Source: Mycobacterium celatum (GTDB lineage: Bacteria; Actinomycetota; Actinomycetes; Mycobacteriales; Mycobacteriaceae). From it: 64,000 nucleotides of DNA. The notes below the pieces were generated by a model that was given only the letters and a program-made list of their open reading frames with translations, was not told the origin of the DNA and searched no databases. Shown piece by piece: positions 1 through 9,908 of this stretch. Positions within the stretch are counted from its first letter, which is position 1, and each line of letters starts with the position of its first letter. The position numbers and the translations under genes were made by a program. The DNA is taken from assembly GCF_002101595.1 (NCBI RefSeq), contig NZ_LQOM01000024.1, forward strand, positions 285,955 through 349,954, given 5' to 3'.

Positions 1-1
1 G

Positions 2-367
2 CTGGTCAAGAAGGACCACGCGGCGGCCGGCAAGATCGTGGTGCTGATGGGCGCCGTGGGCACGGTCAAACCCGAGGCGCAGGCCGCCAAGGACCTGGAG
101 AAGTTCTCCACCCCGCTGACCATGCAGACGCTGGGCGAGATGTCGTACGCGGACATCGGCCGGCAGCTCTCGGCGCTGGCCGACGCCTACGACGTCAAGC
201 TGCCGCGCGAGCTGGTGCTGATCGGCAAGCAGTTCCTCTACGTCGAGCGGTACATGAAGCTGCTGGCGCCGAAATGGCAGATGATGTCCGATCCGCAGCT
301 CACCGGCTACTTCGCCAACTTCATGGTCGAGGTCAGCCGCGAGCACCAAAGCGACGTGGAGGTCTAG
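2..367 (+). CDS. ABC1/AarF-family protein, C-terminal part
   Basis: The frame is open from the left edge, so only about the last 121 residues are present. The fragment is helical, contains a typical stretch reading LPRELVLIGKQFLYVERYMKLLAP, split by no stop, and ends ...HQSDVEV. By position next to lipG and mmaA genes it matches the Rv0647c-type AarF/UbiB kinase-like protein of M. tuberculosis. The kinase motifs would lie upstream of the window and cannot be checked. Its TAG stop shares a base with the GTG start of lipG, so the two are translationally coupled. Family call is by context and C-terminal character; moderate confidence. Confidence 0.6.
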   Translation: MVKKDHAAAGKIVVLMGAVGTVKPEAQAAKDLEKFSTPLTMQTLGEMSYADIGRQLSALADAYDVKLPRELVLIGKQFLYVERYMKLLAPKWQMMSDPQLTGYFANFMVEVSREHQSDVEV

Positions 368-1266
368 TGCAGGTCCGCAAAGGCACCGCCCGGTCCGGCG
401 ATGTGGACCTCTACTACGAGGACATGGGCGACCCGAACGACCCCGCGGTGTTGCTCATCATGGGCCTGGGCGCGCAGCTGCTGCTGTGGCGCACCGCGTT
501 CTGCGAAAAGCTGGTCGCCGAGGGCTACCGCGTCATCCGGTACGACAACCGCGACGTCGGCCTGTCCACCAAGACCGAGCGCGTCAAGGCCGGCCGCAAG
601 CTCCCCCGGATGATCCGGTTCTGGTTCGGCCTGCCCGGCAAGTCGACCTACGCCCTGGAGGACATGGCCGACGACGCCGTCGCGGTGCTCGACCACCTCG
701 GCATCGAGCGGGCCCACGTCGTCGGCGCCTCGATGGGCGGGATGATCGCCCAGATCGTCGCCGCCCGATACAGCGCAAGAACCCGGTCGCTGGCGGTGAT
801 CTTCTCCAGCAACAACCGGGCGTTCCTGCCGCCACCGGCACCGCGAGCGCTGCTGGCCGTCATCCAGGGGCCGCCGCCGGACTCGCCGCGCGACGTCATC
901 GTCGACAACGCCGTGCGGGTCACCCGGATCATCGGCAGCCCCGCCTACCCGGCGCCCGAACAGCGGATCCGCGAAGAAGCCATCGAAGGCTACGAACGCT
1001 GCTACTACCCGTGGGGGATCGCCCGGCATTTCAGCGCGGTCCTGGCCAGCGGCAGCCTGGTCCGCTACGACCGCCAGATCACCGCGCCCACGGTGGTCAT
1101 CCACGGCCTGGCCGACAAGCTGATGCGGCCCTCGGGCGGCCGCGCAGTGGCGCGGGCCATCCGCGGCGCACGATTGGTGACCTTCGAGGGCATGGGCCAC
1201 GAGCTGCCCGAGCAGCTCTGGGACCAAGTGATCGGCGAGCTGACGACAACGTTCGCCGAGGGCTGA
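367..1266 (+). CDS. lipG: alpha/beta hydrolase, LipG-like esterase
   Basis: A 299-residue alpha/beta-hydrolase. The nucleophile elbow GASMGG puts the catalytic Ser near residue 122; the HGLADKL segment carries the probable acid and GMGHELPEQLW the catalytic His. The oxyanion region is LLIMGLGAQ. Start chosen at GTG 367, which overlaps the upstream TAG; a longer reading from 274 would run inside the previous gene. M. tuberculosis LipG (Rv0646c) is of similar length and also lies between Rv0647c and the mmaA cluster. Known family role: esterase/thioesterase acting on acyl esters; the natural substrate is not visible here. The association with mycolate-modifying genes suggests lipid metabolism, which is inference. 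Confidence 0.85.
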   Translation: MQVRKGTARSGDVDLYYEDMGDPNDPAVLLIMGLGAQLLLWRTAFCEKLVAEGYRVIRYDNRDVGLSTKTERVKAGRKLPRMIRFWFGLPGKSTYALEDMADDAVAVLDHLGIERAHVVGASMGGMIAQIVAARYSARTRSLAVIFSSNNRAFLPPPAPRALLAVIQGPPPDSPRDVIVDNAVRVTRIIGSPAYPAPEQRIREEAIEGYERCYYPWGIARHFSAVLASGSLVRYDRQITAPTVVIHGLADKLMRPSGGRAVARAIRGARLVTFEGMGHELPEQLWDQVIGELTTTFAEG

Positions 1267-1383
1267 TCGAGGTAGTTTGCGACTCGGCCAGCGCCGATCC
1301 ACTAGCATGTCTGGCGGGTATGGGGGGGTCGTGCCGCTAGTCGAAGCGGTGAACGCGTGAAACCGAGGAAAGGCGCTGCCGAC

Positions 1384-2247
1384 ATGGCGGAAAAACTTCA
1401 ACCGCATTTTGAAGACGTGCAGGCCCATTACGACCTGTCCGACGAGTTCTTCGCGCTGTTTCTCGACCCCACCCGGACCTACAGCTGCGCCTACTTCGAA
1501 CGCGACGACATGACGCTGGAAGAGGCACAGATCGCCAAGATCGACCTGGCGTTGGGCAAGCTGGGCCTTCAGCCGGGCATGACGCTGCTCGACGTCGGCT
1601 GCGGCTGGGGTGCGACCATGCGCCGGGCGATCGAGAAGTATGGCGTCAACGTCGTCGGGCTGACGTTGAGCAAGAACCAGGCCGCCCACGTGCAGAAGAT
1701 GTTCGACGAGATGGACACCCAGCGCAGCCGGCGGGTGCTGCTGCAGGGCTGGGAACAGTGGGACGAGCCCGTCGACCGGATCGTGTCCATCGGCGCGTTC
1801 GAGCACTTCGGCCACGACCGCTACGACGACTTCTTCACGATGGCCCACGACGTGCTGCCCGACGACGGGGTGATGCTGCTGCACACCATCACCGGCTTGA
1901 CAGGGCCGCAGTGCATCGAGCGGGGCATCCCACTGACGTTCGAGATGGCCCGCTTCATCAAGTTCATCGTCACCGAGATCTTCCCCGGCGGTCGGCTGCC
2001 GTCGATCGAGAAGGTGCAGGACCACTCGTCGAAGGCGGGCTTCACGCTGACCCGCAGGCAGTCCCTGCAGCCGCACTACGCCAAGACCCTCGACCACTGG
2101 GCCGCGGCGCTGGAGGCCAACAAGGACAAGGCCATCGAAATCCAGTCCGAAGAAGTCTACGAGCGCTACATGCGGTACCTGACCGGCTGCGCCAATGCAT
2201 TCCGGGTCGGCTACATCGACGTCAACCAATTCACCCTGGCAAAGTAG
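1384..2247 (+). CDS. mmaA2: mycolic acid cyclopropane synthase / methyltransferase, MmaA2-like
   Basis: A 287-residue SAM-dependent mycolate-modifying enzyme of the cyclopropane synthase family. Features include [15 protein letters not shown] at the N-terminus, the SAM motif [12 protein letters not shown] (about residues 70-81), and a C-terminus ending [12 protein letters not shown]. Segments such as [25 protein letters not shown] and FDEMDT are closest to remembered MmaA2, which forms the cis cyclopropane of alpha- and oxygenated mycolates; a CmaA2- or MmaA3-like role cannot be excluded. Start set at ATG 1384, which has AGGAAAGG 10 nt upstream and gives the MmaA2 length; an in-frame GTG at 1357 is less likely. 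mmaA4 follows 86 nt downstream. Confidence 0.85.
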   Translation: MAEKLQPHFEDVQAHYDLSDEFFALFLDPTRTYSCAYFERDDMTLEEAQIAKIDLALGKLGLQPGMTLLDVGCGWGATMRRAIEKYGVNVVGLTLSKNQAAHVQKMFDEMDTQRSRRVLLQGWEQWDEPVDRIVSIGAFEHFGHDRYDDFFTMAHDVLPDDGVMLLHTITGLTGPQCIERGIPLTFEMARFIKFIVTEIFPGGRLPSIEKVQDHSSKAGFTLTRRQSLQPHYAKTLDHWAAALEANKDKAIEIQSEEVYERYMRYLTGCANAFRVGYIDVNQFTLAK

Positions 2248-2333
2248 GTGGGGAATACCAGGCGCGCCCTCCAAGCCGGGTATGGTGCTTTCACCAGTCA
2301 ATGACATGCGGCAAGAAGGGCGACGACACACTG

Positions 2334-3230
2334 ATGCCTGACAAGCAGATCAGTCCCGTGAACACGCGGACGCGCTTCGAGGACATCCAGGCGCATTACG
2401 ACCTGTCCGACGACTTCTTTGCGCTGTTCCAGGACCCTACCCGGACCTACAGTTGCGCCTACTTCGAGCCGCCCGACCTGACCCTCGAGGAAGCCCAGAT
2501 CGCCAAGGTCGACCTGAACCTCGACAAGCTGGACCTGCGGCCCGGCATGACGCTGCTGGACATCGGCTGCGGCTGGGGCACCACGATGAAGCGCGCGGTG
2601 GAAAAATACGACGTCAACGTCATCGGCCTGACCCTGTCGAAAAACCAGCATGCCCGCGCACAGCAGGTGCTGGACGGCATCGACACCGACCGCTCCCGGC
2701 AGGTGCTGCTGCGGGGCTGGGAGGACTTCAGCGATCCCGTCGACCGGATTGTGTCCATCGAGGCGTTCGAGCACTTCGGCCACGAGAACTACGACGCCTT
2801 CTTCAAGAACTGCTTCAACATTTTGCCCGACGACGGGCGGATGACCGTGCAGAGCAGCGTGAGCTATCACCCGTACGACCTGCACGCACGTGGCAAGAAG
2901 CTGACCTTCGAGACGGCGCGGTTCATCAAGTTCATCGTCACCGAGATCTTCCCGGGCGGGCGGCTGCCGACCACTGGCATGATGGTCGAGCACGGCGAGA
3001 AGGCCGGTTTCATTGTCCCCGAACCGCTTTCGCTGCGCCCGCACTACATCAAGACGCTGCGCATCTGGGGCGACGCGCTGCAGGCCAACAAAGACAAGGC
3101 CATCGAGATCACCTCCGAAGTGGTCTACGAGCGCTACATGAAGTACCTGCGCGGCGCCGAACACTATTTCAGCGAGGACATGCTCGACTGCAGCCTGGTC
3201 ACCTATCTCAAGCCGGGCGCCGCCGCGTAG
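2334..3230 (+). CDS. mmaA4: hydroxymycolate synthase MmaA4
   Basis: A 298-residue SAM-dependent methyltransferase. MmaA4 (Hma) introduces the distal methyl and hydroxyl that give keto- and methoxy-mycolates. The N-terminal [23 protein letters not shown] motif [33 protein letters not shown] and the C-terminal [15 protein letters not shown] are the segments that distinguish MmaA4 from MmaA1-3. The start ATG 2334 gives a length close to the M. tuberculosis protein (301 residues). In M. tuberculosis the next gene would be rplA; here a DGPF/ECF sigma pair is inserted between them. Confidence 0.93.
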   Translation: MPDKQISPVNTRTRFEDIQAHYDLSDDFFALFQDPTRTYSCAYFEPPDLTLEEAQIAKVDLNLDKLDLRPGMTLLDIGCGWGTTMKRAVEKYDVNVIGLTLSKNQHARAQQVLDGIDTDRSRQVLLRGWEDFSDPVDRIVSIEAFEHFGHENYDAFFKNCFNILPDDGRMTVQSSVSYHPYDLHARGKKLTFETARFIKFIVTEIFPGGRLPTTGMMVEHGEKAGFIVPEPLSLRPHYIKTLRIWGDALQANKDKAIEITSEVVYERYMKYLRGAEHYFSEDMLDCSLVTYLKPGAAA

Positions 3231-3240
3231 CGCGAGCACC

Positions 3241-3267
3241 TGTCGGATTGGCGTCGCCTCATTCGTC
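3241..3267 (+). promoter_or_regulatory. candidate ECF42-type promoter
   Basis: TGTCGG at 3241-3246 and CGTC at 3264-3267 are separated by 17 nt and lie just upstream of the DGPF gene. ECF42 sigma factors are reported to recognise a TGTCGA-like -35 and a CGTC/CGAC-like -10 in front of their linked DGPF genes. The match is from memory of that motif and has not been tested. Confidence 0.4.
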
Positions 3268-3322
3268 GGACAGGTAGCGAGTGGAGCACAGGGTTCCGCT
3301 CACTACCGGAGGAGACCACGAC

Positions 3323-4024
3323 ATGCAGTACCTGGCCCTGTTGATGAGCAAGGAACGGGACTACACCCCCGACGAGGGGGCGGCCCTGATGGCGGCGTTC
3401 GAGAACTTCCACGCCAAATCGGCCTCGGCAATCCGGGCCGGTGACGCGTTGACGCGGCAGGCAGCCGGGGTGCGCATCACCGGCGGCCCGGATGCCCCGG
3501 TGGTCACCGACGGCCCCTTCGCCGAAGGCGCCGAAGTCGCGTGCGGCTACTACGTATTCGAAGCCGACAACCTCGACGAGGCGCTGGCACTTGCCCGCGA
3601 CGTCCCCGTCGCCGCTCACGGTGCGATCGAAGTGCGGCCCACCTACCACACGTTCGACCCGGAGTGGTCGCGCTCCGGCGGCGCCCAGTGGTTGGCGCTT
3701 CTGCTGGAGCCGCCGGGATCGGTCAACTCGCCCGGAACGCCCGAGTGGGAGGTCGAGGCCGCACGGCACGGCGAATTCGCTGCCGGCGCAGGCGATCACA
3801 TCGTGGCCGGCGCGGCGCTGCACGAGCCGGCGACGGCGACAACGGTGCGGGTCCGCGACGGCGAGGTGCTGTTGACCGACGGGCCGTTCGCGGAAAGCGC
3901 CGAGATCGCCACCGGCTTCTACCTGCTGTCGGCCGCCGACCGCGACAAGGCCGTCAAACTGGCCTCGATGATCCCCGCCTCGACCGTGGAGCTACGCCAG
4001 CTGGCGGGAGTCTCCCACCTGTAG
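3323..4024 (+). CDS. DGPF/YCII-related protein with two repeats
   Basis: A 233-residue protein built of two YCII-like (DGPF) domains. Each repeat carries the hallmark: VTDGPFAEGAE in the first half and LTDGPFAESAE in the second. The start ATG 3323 has a strong GGAGGAG ribosome-binding site at 3308-3314; the longer GTG reading from 3281 lacks one. The gene ends 3 nt before the ECF sigma gene. DGPF proteins are the conserved partners of ECF42 sigma factors and are usually regulon targets; their biochemical function is unknown. Single-domain DGPF proteins are about 115-125 residues, so this is a duplication-fusion form. Confidence 0.85.
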   Translation: MQYLALLMSKERDYTPDEGAALMAAFENFHAKSASAIRAGDALTRQAAGVRITGGPDAPVVTDGPFAEGAEVACGYYVFEADNLDEALALARDVPVAAHGAIEVRPTYHTFDPEWSRSGGAQWLALLLEPPGSVNSPGTPEWEVEAARHGEFAAGAGDHIVAGAALHEPATATTVRVRDGEVLLTDGPFAESAEIATGFYLLSAADRDKAVKLASMIPASTVELRQLAGVSHL

Positions 4025-4027
4025 CGC

Positions 4028-5242
4028 ATGGCCAACCTGGACGGCGTCTTCCGACGGGAATGGGGCTCGACCGTGGCCGCGCTGGCCCGTTGGTCGGGAG
4101 ACCTGTCCGTCGCCGAAGACGCCGTTCAGGAAGCCTGCGCCGAGGCGCTGCGGGTGTGGCCGCGCAACGGCATGCCCGACAACCCGGGCGCATGGCTGCT
4201 GACGGTGGCGCGCAACCGCGCCCGCGATCGGCTGCGTCGCGAATCCATCCGTCCCGGAAAAGAATTGGCTGCAGTGGTGGAGGAGATCGTGGCGCGCACC
4301 GACGGTGCCGACCCGCACCCAGTCCGCGACGACGAGCTGCGGATGATGTTCACGTGCGCCCACCCGGCACTCGACCGGGTCTCGCAGCTGGCGCTCACCC
4401 TGCGGCTGGTCTCCGGGCTCACCGTCGCCGAGATCGCGCGGGCGCTGCTGCAGACGGAGTCCGCGGTGGGGCAGCGAATCACCCGTGCCAAGAACAAGGT
4501 TCGGCACGCCAACATCCCGCTGCGGGTGCCGCCGGCCGAGCTGCTGGCTGAGCGGGTACCGCACGTGCTGGGCTGCATCTACTTGGTGTTCACCGAGGGG
4601 TACTGGTCGACGGCGGGCCCGTCGGCCATCCGCGATGAGCTGTGCGACGAGGGGGTCCGGCTGGCCGGCGAGCTGTGCGCGCTGATGCCTTCCGACCGCG
4701 AGGCCCAGGCGCTGGCGGCCCTTGTGCTGCTTCATGATTCGCGGCGGTCAACCCGCGTCGACGCGGCCGGGGCGGTGGTCCCGCTGGACGAGCAGGACCG
4801 CAGCCGCTGGGACCGCGGCCGCATCGCCCGGGGCCTGGAGCGGTTGCGGCAGGCGGAGGGATCGACCGGGCCGTATCTGCCGCAGGCGGTGATCGCGGCC
4901 GTGCATGCGACGGCGCCGAGCTGGGAGCAGACCGACTGGCCGACGATCTGCACGGCCTACGACCGGTTGCTCGAGATCGCCGAGTCGCCGGTAACGCGCG
5001 CCAATCGTGCTCTGGCCGTGGGCTTTCGGGACGGGTATGGCGCCGGCCTGGCCGCACTGGACGTGGTGGCCGACGACCCGCGGCTGGCCCGCTCGGCCTT
5101 GGTGCCGTCGATCCGCGCGGATCTGTTACGCCGCGACGGCCAGACCGCGGAGGCGGCTATCTGGTATCGAAAGGCGTTGACTTACACCGGCTCCGAGCCG
5201 GCCCGGGCGTTCCTGCAACGCCGGATAGCCGAGTGCCAGTAG
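4028..5242 (+). CDS. ECF42-type RNA polymerase sigma factor with long C-terminal domain
   Basis: A 404-residue ECF sigma factor. The sigma-2 region is near the N-terminus (DLSVAEDAVQEACAEALRVW, then NPGAWLLTVARNRARDRLRRE) and the sigma-4 helix-turn-helix near residues 120-165 (LVSGLTVAEIARALLQTESAVGQRI, with stop-free continuation). The remaining 230 or so residues are a helical, TPR-like extension (IARGLERLRQAEG, YDRLLEIAESPVTRANRALAV) as seen in ECF42 proteins, which lack an anti-sigma factor. It is coupled to the upstream DGPF gene (3-nt gap). The extension is thought to sense the signal. The signal is unknown. Confidence 0.85.
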   Translation: MANLDGVFRREWGSTVAALARWSGDLSVAEDAVQEACAEALRVWPRNGMPDNPGAWLLTVARNRARDRLRRESIRPGKELAAVVEEIVARTDGADPHPVRDDELRMMFTCAHPALDRVSQLALTLRLVSGLTVAEIARALLQTESAVGQRITRAKNKVRHANIPLRVPPAELLAERVPHVLGCIYLVFTEGYWSTAGPSAIRDELCDEGVRLAGELCALMPSDREAQALAALVLLHDSRRSTRVDAAGAVVPLDEQDRSRWDRGRIARGLERLRQAEGSTGPYLPQAVIAAVHATAPSWEQTDWPTICTAYDRLLEIAESPVTRANRALAVGFRDGYGAGLAALDVVADDPRLARSALVPSIRADLLRRDGQTAEAAIWYRKALTYTGSEPARAFLQRRIAECQ

Positions 5243-5245
5243 CAC

Positions 5246-5307
5246 CGCGAGCAGACAGAGAATCGCGTTACCTGAGGGGTTTTCGTGCGATTCTGCGTCT
5301 GCTCGCG
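5246..5307. terminator. bidirectional hairpin terminator
   Basis: A 21-bp imperfect inverted repeat (arms 5246-5266 and 5287-5307, two mismatches) with a 20-nt loop. It lies between the convergent sigma gene and rplA. There is no long T tract, which is usual for mycobacterial hairpin terminators. Confidence 0.7.
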
Positions 5308-5317
5308 AGGGGAAAAG

Positions 5318-6025
5318 CTACTCCGCGGCGAAGTTGCGGGTGATCGACGGGTCGACCGGGATGCCCGGGCCGGTGGTCGTCGAGACGGTGACCTTCTTCA
5401 GGTAACGCCCCTTCGACGACGACGGCTTGAGCCGCAGCACTTCGTCGATCGCCGCGCCGTAGTTCTCCGCCAGCTGCTTCTCGTCGAACGACGCCTTGCC
5501 GATGACGAAGTGCAGGTTGGCCTGCTTGTCCACCCGGAAGTTGATCTTGCCGCCCTTGATGTCGGCGATGGCCTTGGCGACGTCCGGGGTGACGGTGCCG
5601 GTCTTCGGGTTGGGCATCAAACCACGCGGCCCCAGCACCCGGGCGATGCGGCCGACCTTGGCCATCTGGTCGGGTGTGGCGATCGCGGCGTCGAAGTCCA
5701 AAAACCCGCCCTGGATCTTCTCGATCAGGTCGTCGCTGCCGACGATGTCGGCGCCGGCGGCCTCAGCTTCGGCGGCCTTCTCCCCCACCGCGAACACCGC
5801 GACCCGCGCGGTCTTACCGGTGCCGTGCGGCAGGTTGACCGTGCCGCGGACCATCTGGTCGGCCTTGCGCGGGTCGACGCCGAGCCGGATGGCCACCTCG
5901 ACCGTCGCGTCCTGTTTGGTCGACGACGTCTCCTTGGCAAGCTTCGCCGCTTCCAGCGGGGTGTAGAGCTTGGTGCGGTCCACCTTCTCGGCGGCGGCGC
6001 GATATGCCTTGCTGTTCTTGCTCAT
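5318..6025 (-). CDS. rplA: 50S ribosomal protein L1
   Basis: A 235-residue protein with the L1 signature around [20 protein letters not shown]1 binds the 23S rRNA stalk and represses the rplK-rplA mRNA. It is the same length as M. tuberculosis L1. It lies 61 nt downstream of rplK on the same strand and ends at a shared terminator with the ECF sigma gene. Confidence 0.97.
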   Translation of the reverse strand: MSKNSKAYRAAAEKVDRTKLYTPLEAAKLAKETSSTKQDATVEVAIRLGVDPRKADQMVRGTVNLPHGTGKTARVAVFAVGEKAAEAEAAGADIVGSDDLIEKIQGGFLDFDAAIATPDQMAKVGRIARVLGPRGLMPNPKTGTVTPDVAKAIADIKGGKINFRVDKQANLHFVIGKASFDEKQLAENYGAAIDEVLRLKPSSSKGRYLKKVTVSTTTGPGIPVDPSITRNFAAE

Positions 6026-6086
6026 TCGTTTTCCTATCTGTGGTTAGAAAGCGGGCCGAAGCTGGCCCTCCCACCGGTCGAGCAAG

Positions 6087-6515
6087 CTACTCGACCGTGA
6101 TGCCCATCGATCGGGCGGTGCCGGCGATGATCTTGGCGCCGGCCTCGACGTCGTTGGAGTTCAGGTCGGCCTTCTTGGTCTCGGCGATCTCGCGGACCTG
6201 GTCCCAGGTGACCTTGGCGACCTTGTTCTTGTGCGGCTCGGACGAGCCCTTGCCCACGCCTGCGGCCTTGAGCAGCAGCTTGGCGGCCGGCGGCGTCTTC
6301 AGCGCGAACGTGAAGCTGCGGTCCTCGTAAACGGTGATCTCCACCGGGATCACATTGCCGCGTTGGTTTTCCGTCGCGGCGTTGTAGGCCTTGCAGAACT
6401 CCATGATGTTGACGCCGTGCTGGCCGAGCGCCGGACCGACCGGCGGCGCGGGATTGGCCTGACCGGCCTCGATCTGGAGTTTGATCAGCCCGGCGACCTT
6501 CTTCTTCGGGGCCAT
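6087..6515 (-). CDS. rplK: 50S ribosomal protein L11
   Basis: A 142-residue L11. The N-terminal proline-rich segment ([29 protein letters not shown], shown by shorter blocks [11 protein letters not shown] and [11 protein letters not shown]) and the C-terminal rRNA-binding part ([22 protein letters not shown]) are both present. L11 forms the base of the L7/L12 stalk and is needed for RelA activation and thiopeptide binding. Same length as the M. tuberculosis protein; co-directional with rplA. Confidence 0.97.
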   Translation of the reverse strand: MAPKKKVAGLIKLQIEAGQANPAPPVGPALGQHGVNIMEFCKAYNAATENQRGNVIPVEITVYEDRSFTFALKTPPAAKLLLKAAGVGKGSSEPHKNKVAKVTWDQVREIAETKKADLNSNDVEAGAKIIAGTARSMGITVE

Positions 6516-6547
6516 GGGTGTTGATTCCTTTCTTGCCTTCCAGCGAA

Positions 6548-6590
6548 TTCGGCGCGGTTTTCGTCGCTGAGCGACGATTAGCGCGCCGAA
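6548..6590 (-). terminator. nested hairpin between nusG and rplK
   Basis: A 9-bp outer stem (TTCGGCGCG 6548-6556 with CGCGCCGAA 6582-6590) encloses a 6-bp inner stem (CGTCGC 6562-6567 with GCGACG 6571-6576). It begins about 10 nt after the nusG stop and lies in the rplK leader. It could end the secE-nusG transcript or act as an attenuator; the sequence does not decide. Confidence 0.55.
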
Positions 6591-6599
6591 ATCGCCCGG

Positions 6600-7788
<1,189 letters not shown>

Positions 7789-7915
7789 CGCATGCTCCTT
7801 AAGTTCGACTAGGTGGTCGCCTTCCAGTGTCCACCATTGCACTGCTGCGCTGTTTTGTGGTCCGGCTTTTCCGCAGGCCATCCCGGCCCGCGTCGTCGCC
7901 GCACGGTTCCCTCAG

Positions 7916-7988
<73 letters not shown>

Positions 7989-8121
7989 TCGCCGGTTGGC
8001 AGGCCAACCCGCACGGGGCCTCACATGACGCGCGCGTCCGCTTGGTCAAACCCGGAAAGCGTGCTGATGATGGGAAAACCCCGAGGTCCGAGTGTACATC
8101 GGCGCCGCGGCTAGGTACTAA

Positions 8122-8622
8122 TCACGCGGTTCGGATGACCTGCCCGGAGTCCATGTCCCACTTGAGGGCAACCGAGTCGGTGGCCTCGTTGCCCATCATC
8201 GTGGTGTAGGCCTCCAGCACCACCTCGCCGGCGGCGTTGGTGCAGATGTTCCTGGTGACGACGATGTCGGCGCCGAACCGCTCGTCGACCGACTGGACCT
8301 GCATCTCGGCGTGCAGCACGTCGCCGGCAAGGATCGGCTTGTGGAAGATGAACTTCTGGTCGACCTGGACGATCTGCATGGTCTCGTAGCCGGTGTCGAC
8401 GCTGCGCATGAAATCGCTCTGGACCAGCTTGGCGAAGATCGTCGCGAACGTCAGAGGTGCGACGAGGCCGTCATACCCCTGTTCGGCGGCGGCCTCGTCG
8501 TCCAGGCTGGCCGGGTCGTCGGCCTTGATCGCCCTGGCGAATTCCCGGATCTTCTCTCTGCCTACCTCGTAGGTGTCCGGATACCGCCAGACCATCCCGC
8601 GGATGTCTGTCTTGATCGCCAT
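8122..8622 (-). CDS. hadC: (3R)-hydroxyacyl-ACP dehydratase subunit HadC
   Basis: A 166-residue hot-dog fold subunit that pairs with HadB in the FAS-II dehydratase acting on long meromycolate chains. The N-terminal block MVWRYPDTYEVGREKIREFA and LGYDGLVAPLTF-type core (here QGYDGLVAPLTFATIF) match HadA/HadC, which lack the catalytic hydratase-2 dyad. Same length as M. tuberculosis HadC (Rv0637). Residues at positions 85 (Val) and 123 (Thr), where thiacetazone-resistance substitutions have been described, appear wild type. It follows hadB by 2 nt. Confidence 0.95.
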   Translation of the reverse strand: MAIKTDIRGMVWRYPDTYEVGREKIREFARAIKADDPASLDDEAAAEQGYDGLVAPLTFATIFAKLVQSDFMRSVDTGYETMQIVQVDQKFIFHKPILAGDVLHAEMQVQSVDERFGADIVVTRNICTNAAGEVVLEAYTTMMGNEATDSVALKWDMDSGQVIRTA

Positions 8623-8624
8623 CC

Positions 8625-9053
8625 CTACGCCAGCTTCGCCGACGCGACCGCACGACCGAAGATTTTCTTGCCGCCGGTGGTGGCCGTCAACGCGATCGTC
8701 ACCGATTTGCTCTCAGGATCGACCGACTTCACCTTGCCGCTGAACACCAGCTCGGCGCCCTTGCCGTCGTTGGGGACCGGCACGACCGCGGTGAACCGCA
8801 CGTTGTACTCGGTCACCGCCCCCGGGTCGCCGACCCACGAGGTGACGTAGCCGCCGCCCAGGCCCATGGTCAGCATGCCGTGTGCGATCGCGGTGTCCAG
8901 GCCGACGGCCTTGGCCATCTCGTCGTCCCAGTGAATCGGGTTGAGGTCGCCCGAGACGCCGGCATAGTTCACCAAATCCTGCCGGGTCAATGCGTACACC
9001 CTCTCGGGAAGCTGGTCACCCACCTTCACGGAACTGAACTCACGCAGTGGCAT
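8625..9053 (-). CDS. hadB: (3R)-hydroxyacyl-ACP dehydratase catalytic subunit HadB
   Basis: A 142-residue catalytic subunit shared by HadAB and HadBC. The hydratase-2 motif SGDLNPIHWDD gives Asp36 and His41, the expected catalytic dyad, and ...AHGMLTMGLGGGYVTSWVG follows. Start taken at ATG 9053 (MPLREFSSVKVGDQLPE), which matches the M. tuberculosis length; it overlaps the end of hadA by 14 nt. The longer frame to 9083 lies inside hadA. Confidence 0.96.
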   Translation of the reverse strand: MPLREFSSVKVGDQLPERVYALTRQDLVNYAGVSGDLNPIHWDDEMAKAVGLDTAIAHGMLTMGLGGGYVTSWVGDPGAVTEYNVRFTAVVPVPNDGKGAELVFSGKVKSVDPESKSVTIALTATTGGKKIFGRAVASAKLA

Positions 9054-9516
9054 CGCTGAAACCCTCTTCCCCTTCGCCGGCACGACCCGCCAGGGTCGTG
9101 TAAGTCTCCTGTACTACTTCGCCTGCTTCGTTGGTGACGATGTTCTTGGTGACGATGATGTCGGTGCCGTGCGCCCGTCGCACCGAGTCCACGTAGACGT
9201 CGCAGTAGAGCTTGTCGCCCACCTGGATCGGTTTGAAGAACTTCAGTACCTGATCCACCTGCACGATCTGCGCGTCGTTGGTCGCGATGTTGGCGTGCTC
9301 GAAAAAAGCCGCCTGCGCCCTGTAGCCGAACACCGAGATGAACGTCAGCGGTGCCACCAGGCCGTCATAGCCCAGTTCAAGGGCCGCCTTTTCCTCGAAG
9401 AACCCCGGGTCGTCGTTTTTCACGGCGACCGCGTATTCCCGGATCTTCTCCCGTTCCACTTCGTAATGGTCGGGATAGCGGTAGTGCATCCCGACGATCT
9501 TGTCGCCCAAAGACAC
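9040..9516 (-). CDS. hadA: (3R)-hydroxyacyl-ACP dehydratase subunit HadA with Ser61
   Basis: A 158-residue substrate-binding subunit of the HadAB dehydratase of FAS-II, which dehydrates beta-hydroxyacyl-AcpM during mycolate elongation. Motifs: VGMHYRYPDHYEVEREKIRE and IVQVDQVLKFFKPIQVGDKL. GTG start at 9516. The residue at 61 is Ser (APLTFISVFGY), whereas M. tuberculosis has Cys61, the residue modified by activated thiacetazone and isoxyl. hadA-hadB-hadC are one operon with overlapping or nearly touching frames. Confidence 0.96.
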   Translation of the reverse strand: MSLGDKIVGMHYRYPDHYEVEREKIREYAVAVKNDDPGFFEEKAALELGYDGLVAPLTFISVFGYRAQAAFFEHANIATNDAQIVQVDQVLKFFKPIQVGDKLYCDVYVDSVRRAHGTDIIVTKNIVTNEAGEVVQETYTTLAGRAGEGEEGFSDATA

Positions 9517-9528
9517 TGCTGTTCGAAC

Positions 9529-9696
9529 CTAACGGGTTTCGCGGTGCGCCTGATGCTTGCCGCAGTTGGGGCAGAACTTCTTCAGCTCCAACCGGTCGGG
9601 GTCGTTACGGCGGTTCTTCTTGGTGATGTAGTTGCGGTGCTTGCACACCTCGCACGCCAAAGTGATCTTCGGCCGTACGTCGGTACTGGAGGCCAC
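9529..9696 (-). CDS. rpmG: 50S ribosomal protein L33 (zinc-binding form)
   Basis: A 55-residue L33, too short for an ORF list with a 60-residue cut-off. Translation from GTG 9696 gives [20 protein letters not shown], then [19 protein letters not shown] and [15 protein letters not shown]. The CxxC pairs (CEVC, CPNC) mark the zinc-containing C+ form. It sits between hadA and tRNA-Met, as rpmG2 does in M. tuberculosis. Confidence 0.95.
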
Positions 9697-9731
9697 GTCA
9701 GTTCTCTTTCACAGATCTCGTTGTTGTCTTG

Positions 9732-9805
<74 letters not shown>

Positions 9806-9835
9806 TTGCGCCGCCAGCCTGCTCGGCGTCCGCCG

Positions 9836-9908
9836 AGCCCCCTAACGGAATCGAACCGTTGACCTTTTCCTTACCATGGAAACGCTCTGCCGACTGAGCT
9901 AAGGGGGC
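9836..9908 (-). tRNA. thrT: tRNA-Thr (GGT)
   Basis: 73-nt cloverleaf: acceptor GCCCCCT/AGGGGGC, D arm TAGCTCAGTCGGCAGAGC, anticodon loop ATGGTAA (GGT) and T arm GGTTCGATTCC. It lies 30 nt upstream of tRNA-Met on the same strand, probably one transcript. Confidence 0.95.

Noticed and set aside
364..2331. 655-codon minus-strand frame opposite lipG and the MmaA2-like gene
   Set aside because: Shadow of two well-identified plus-strand genes.
3281..3322. longer GTG start for the DGPF protein
   Set aside because: The ATG at 3323 has a clear GGAGGAG site and begins the domain directly.
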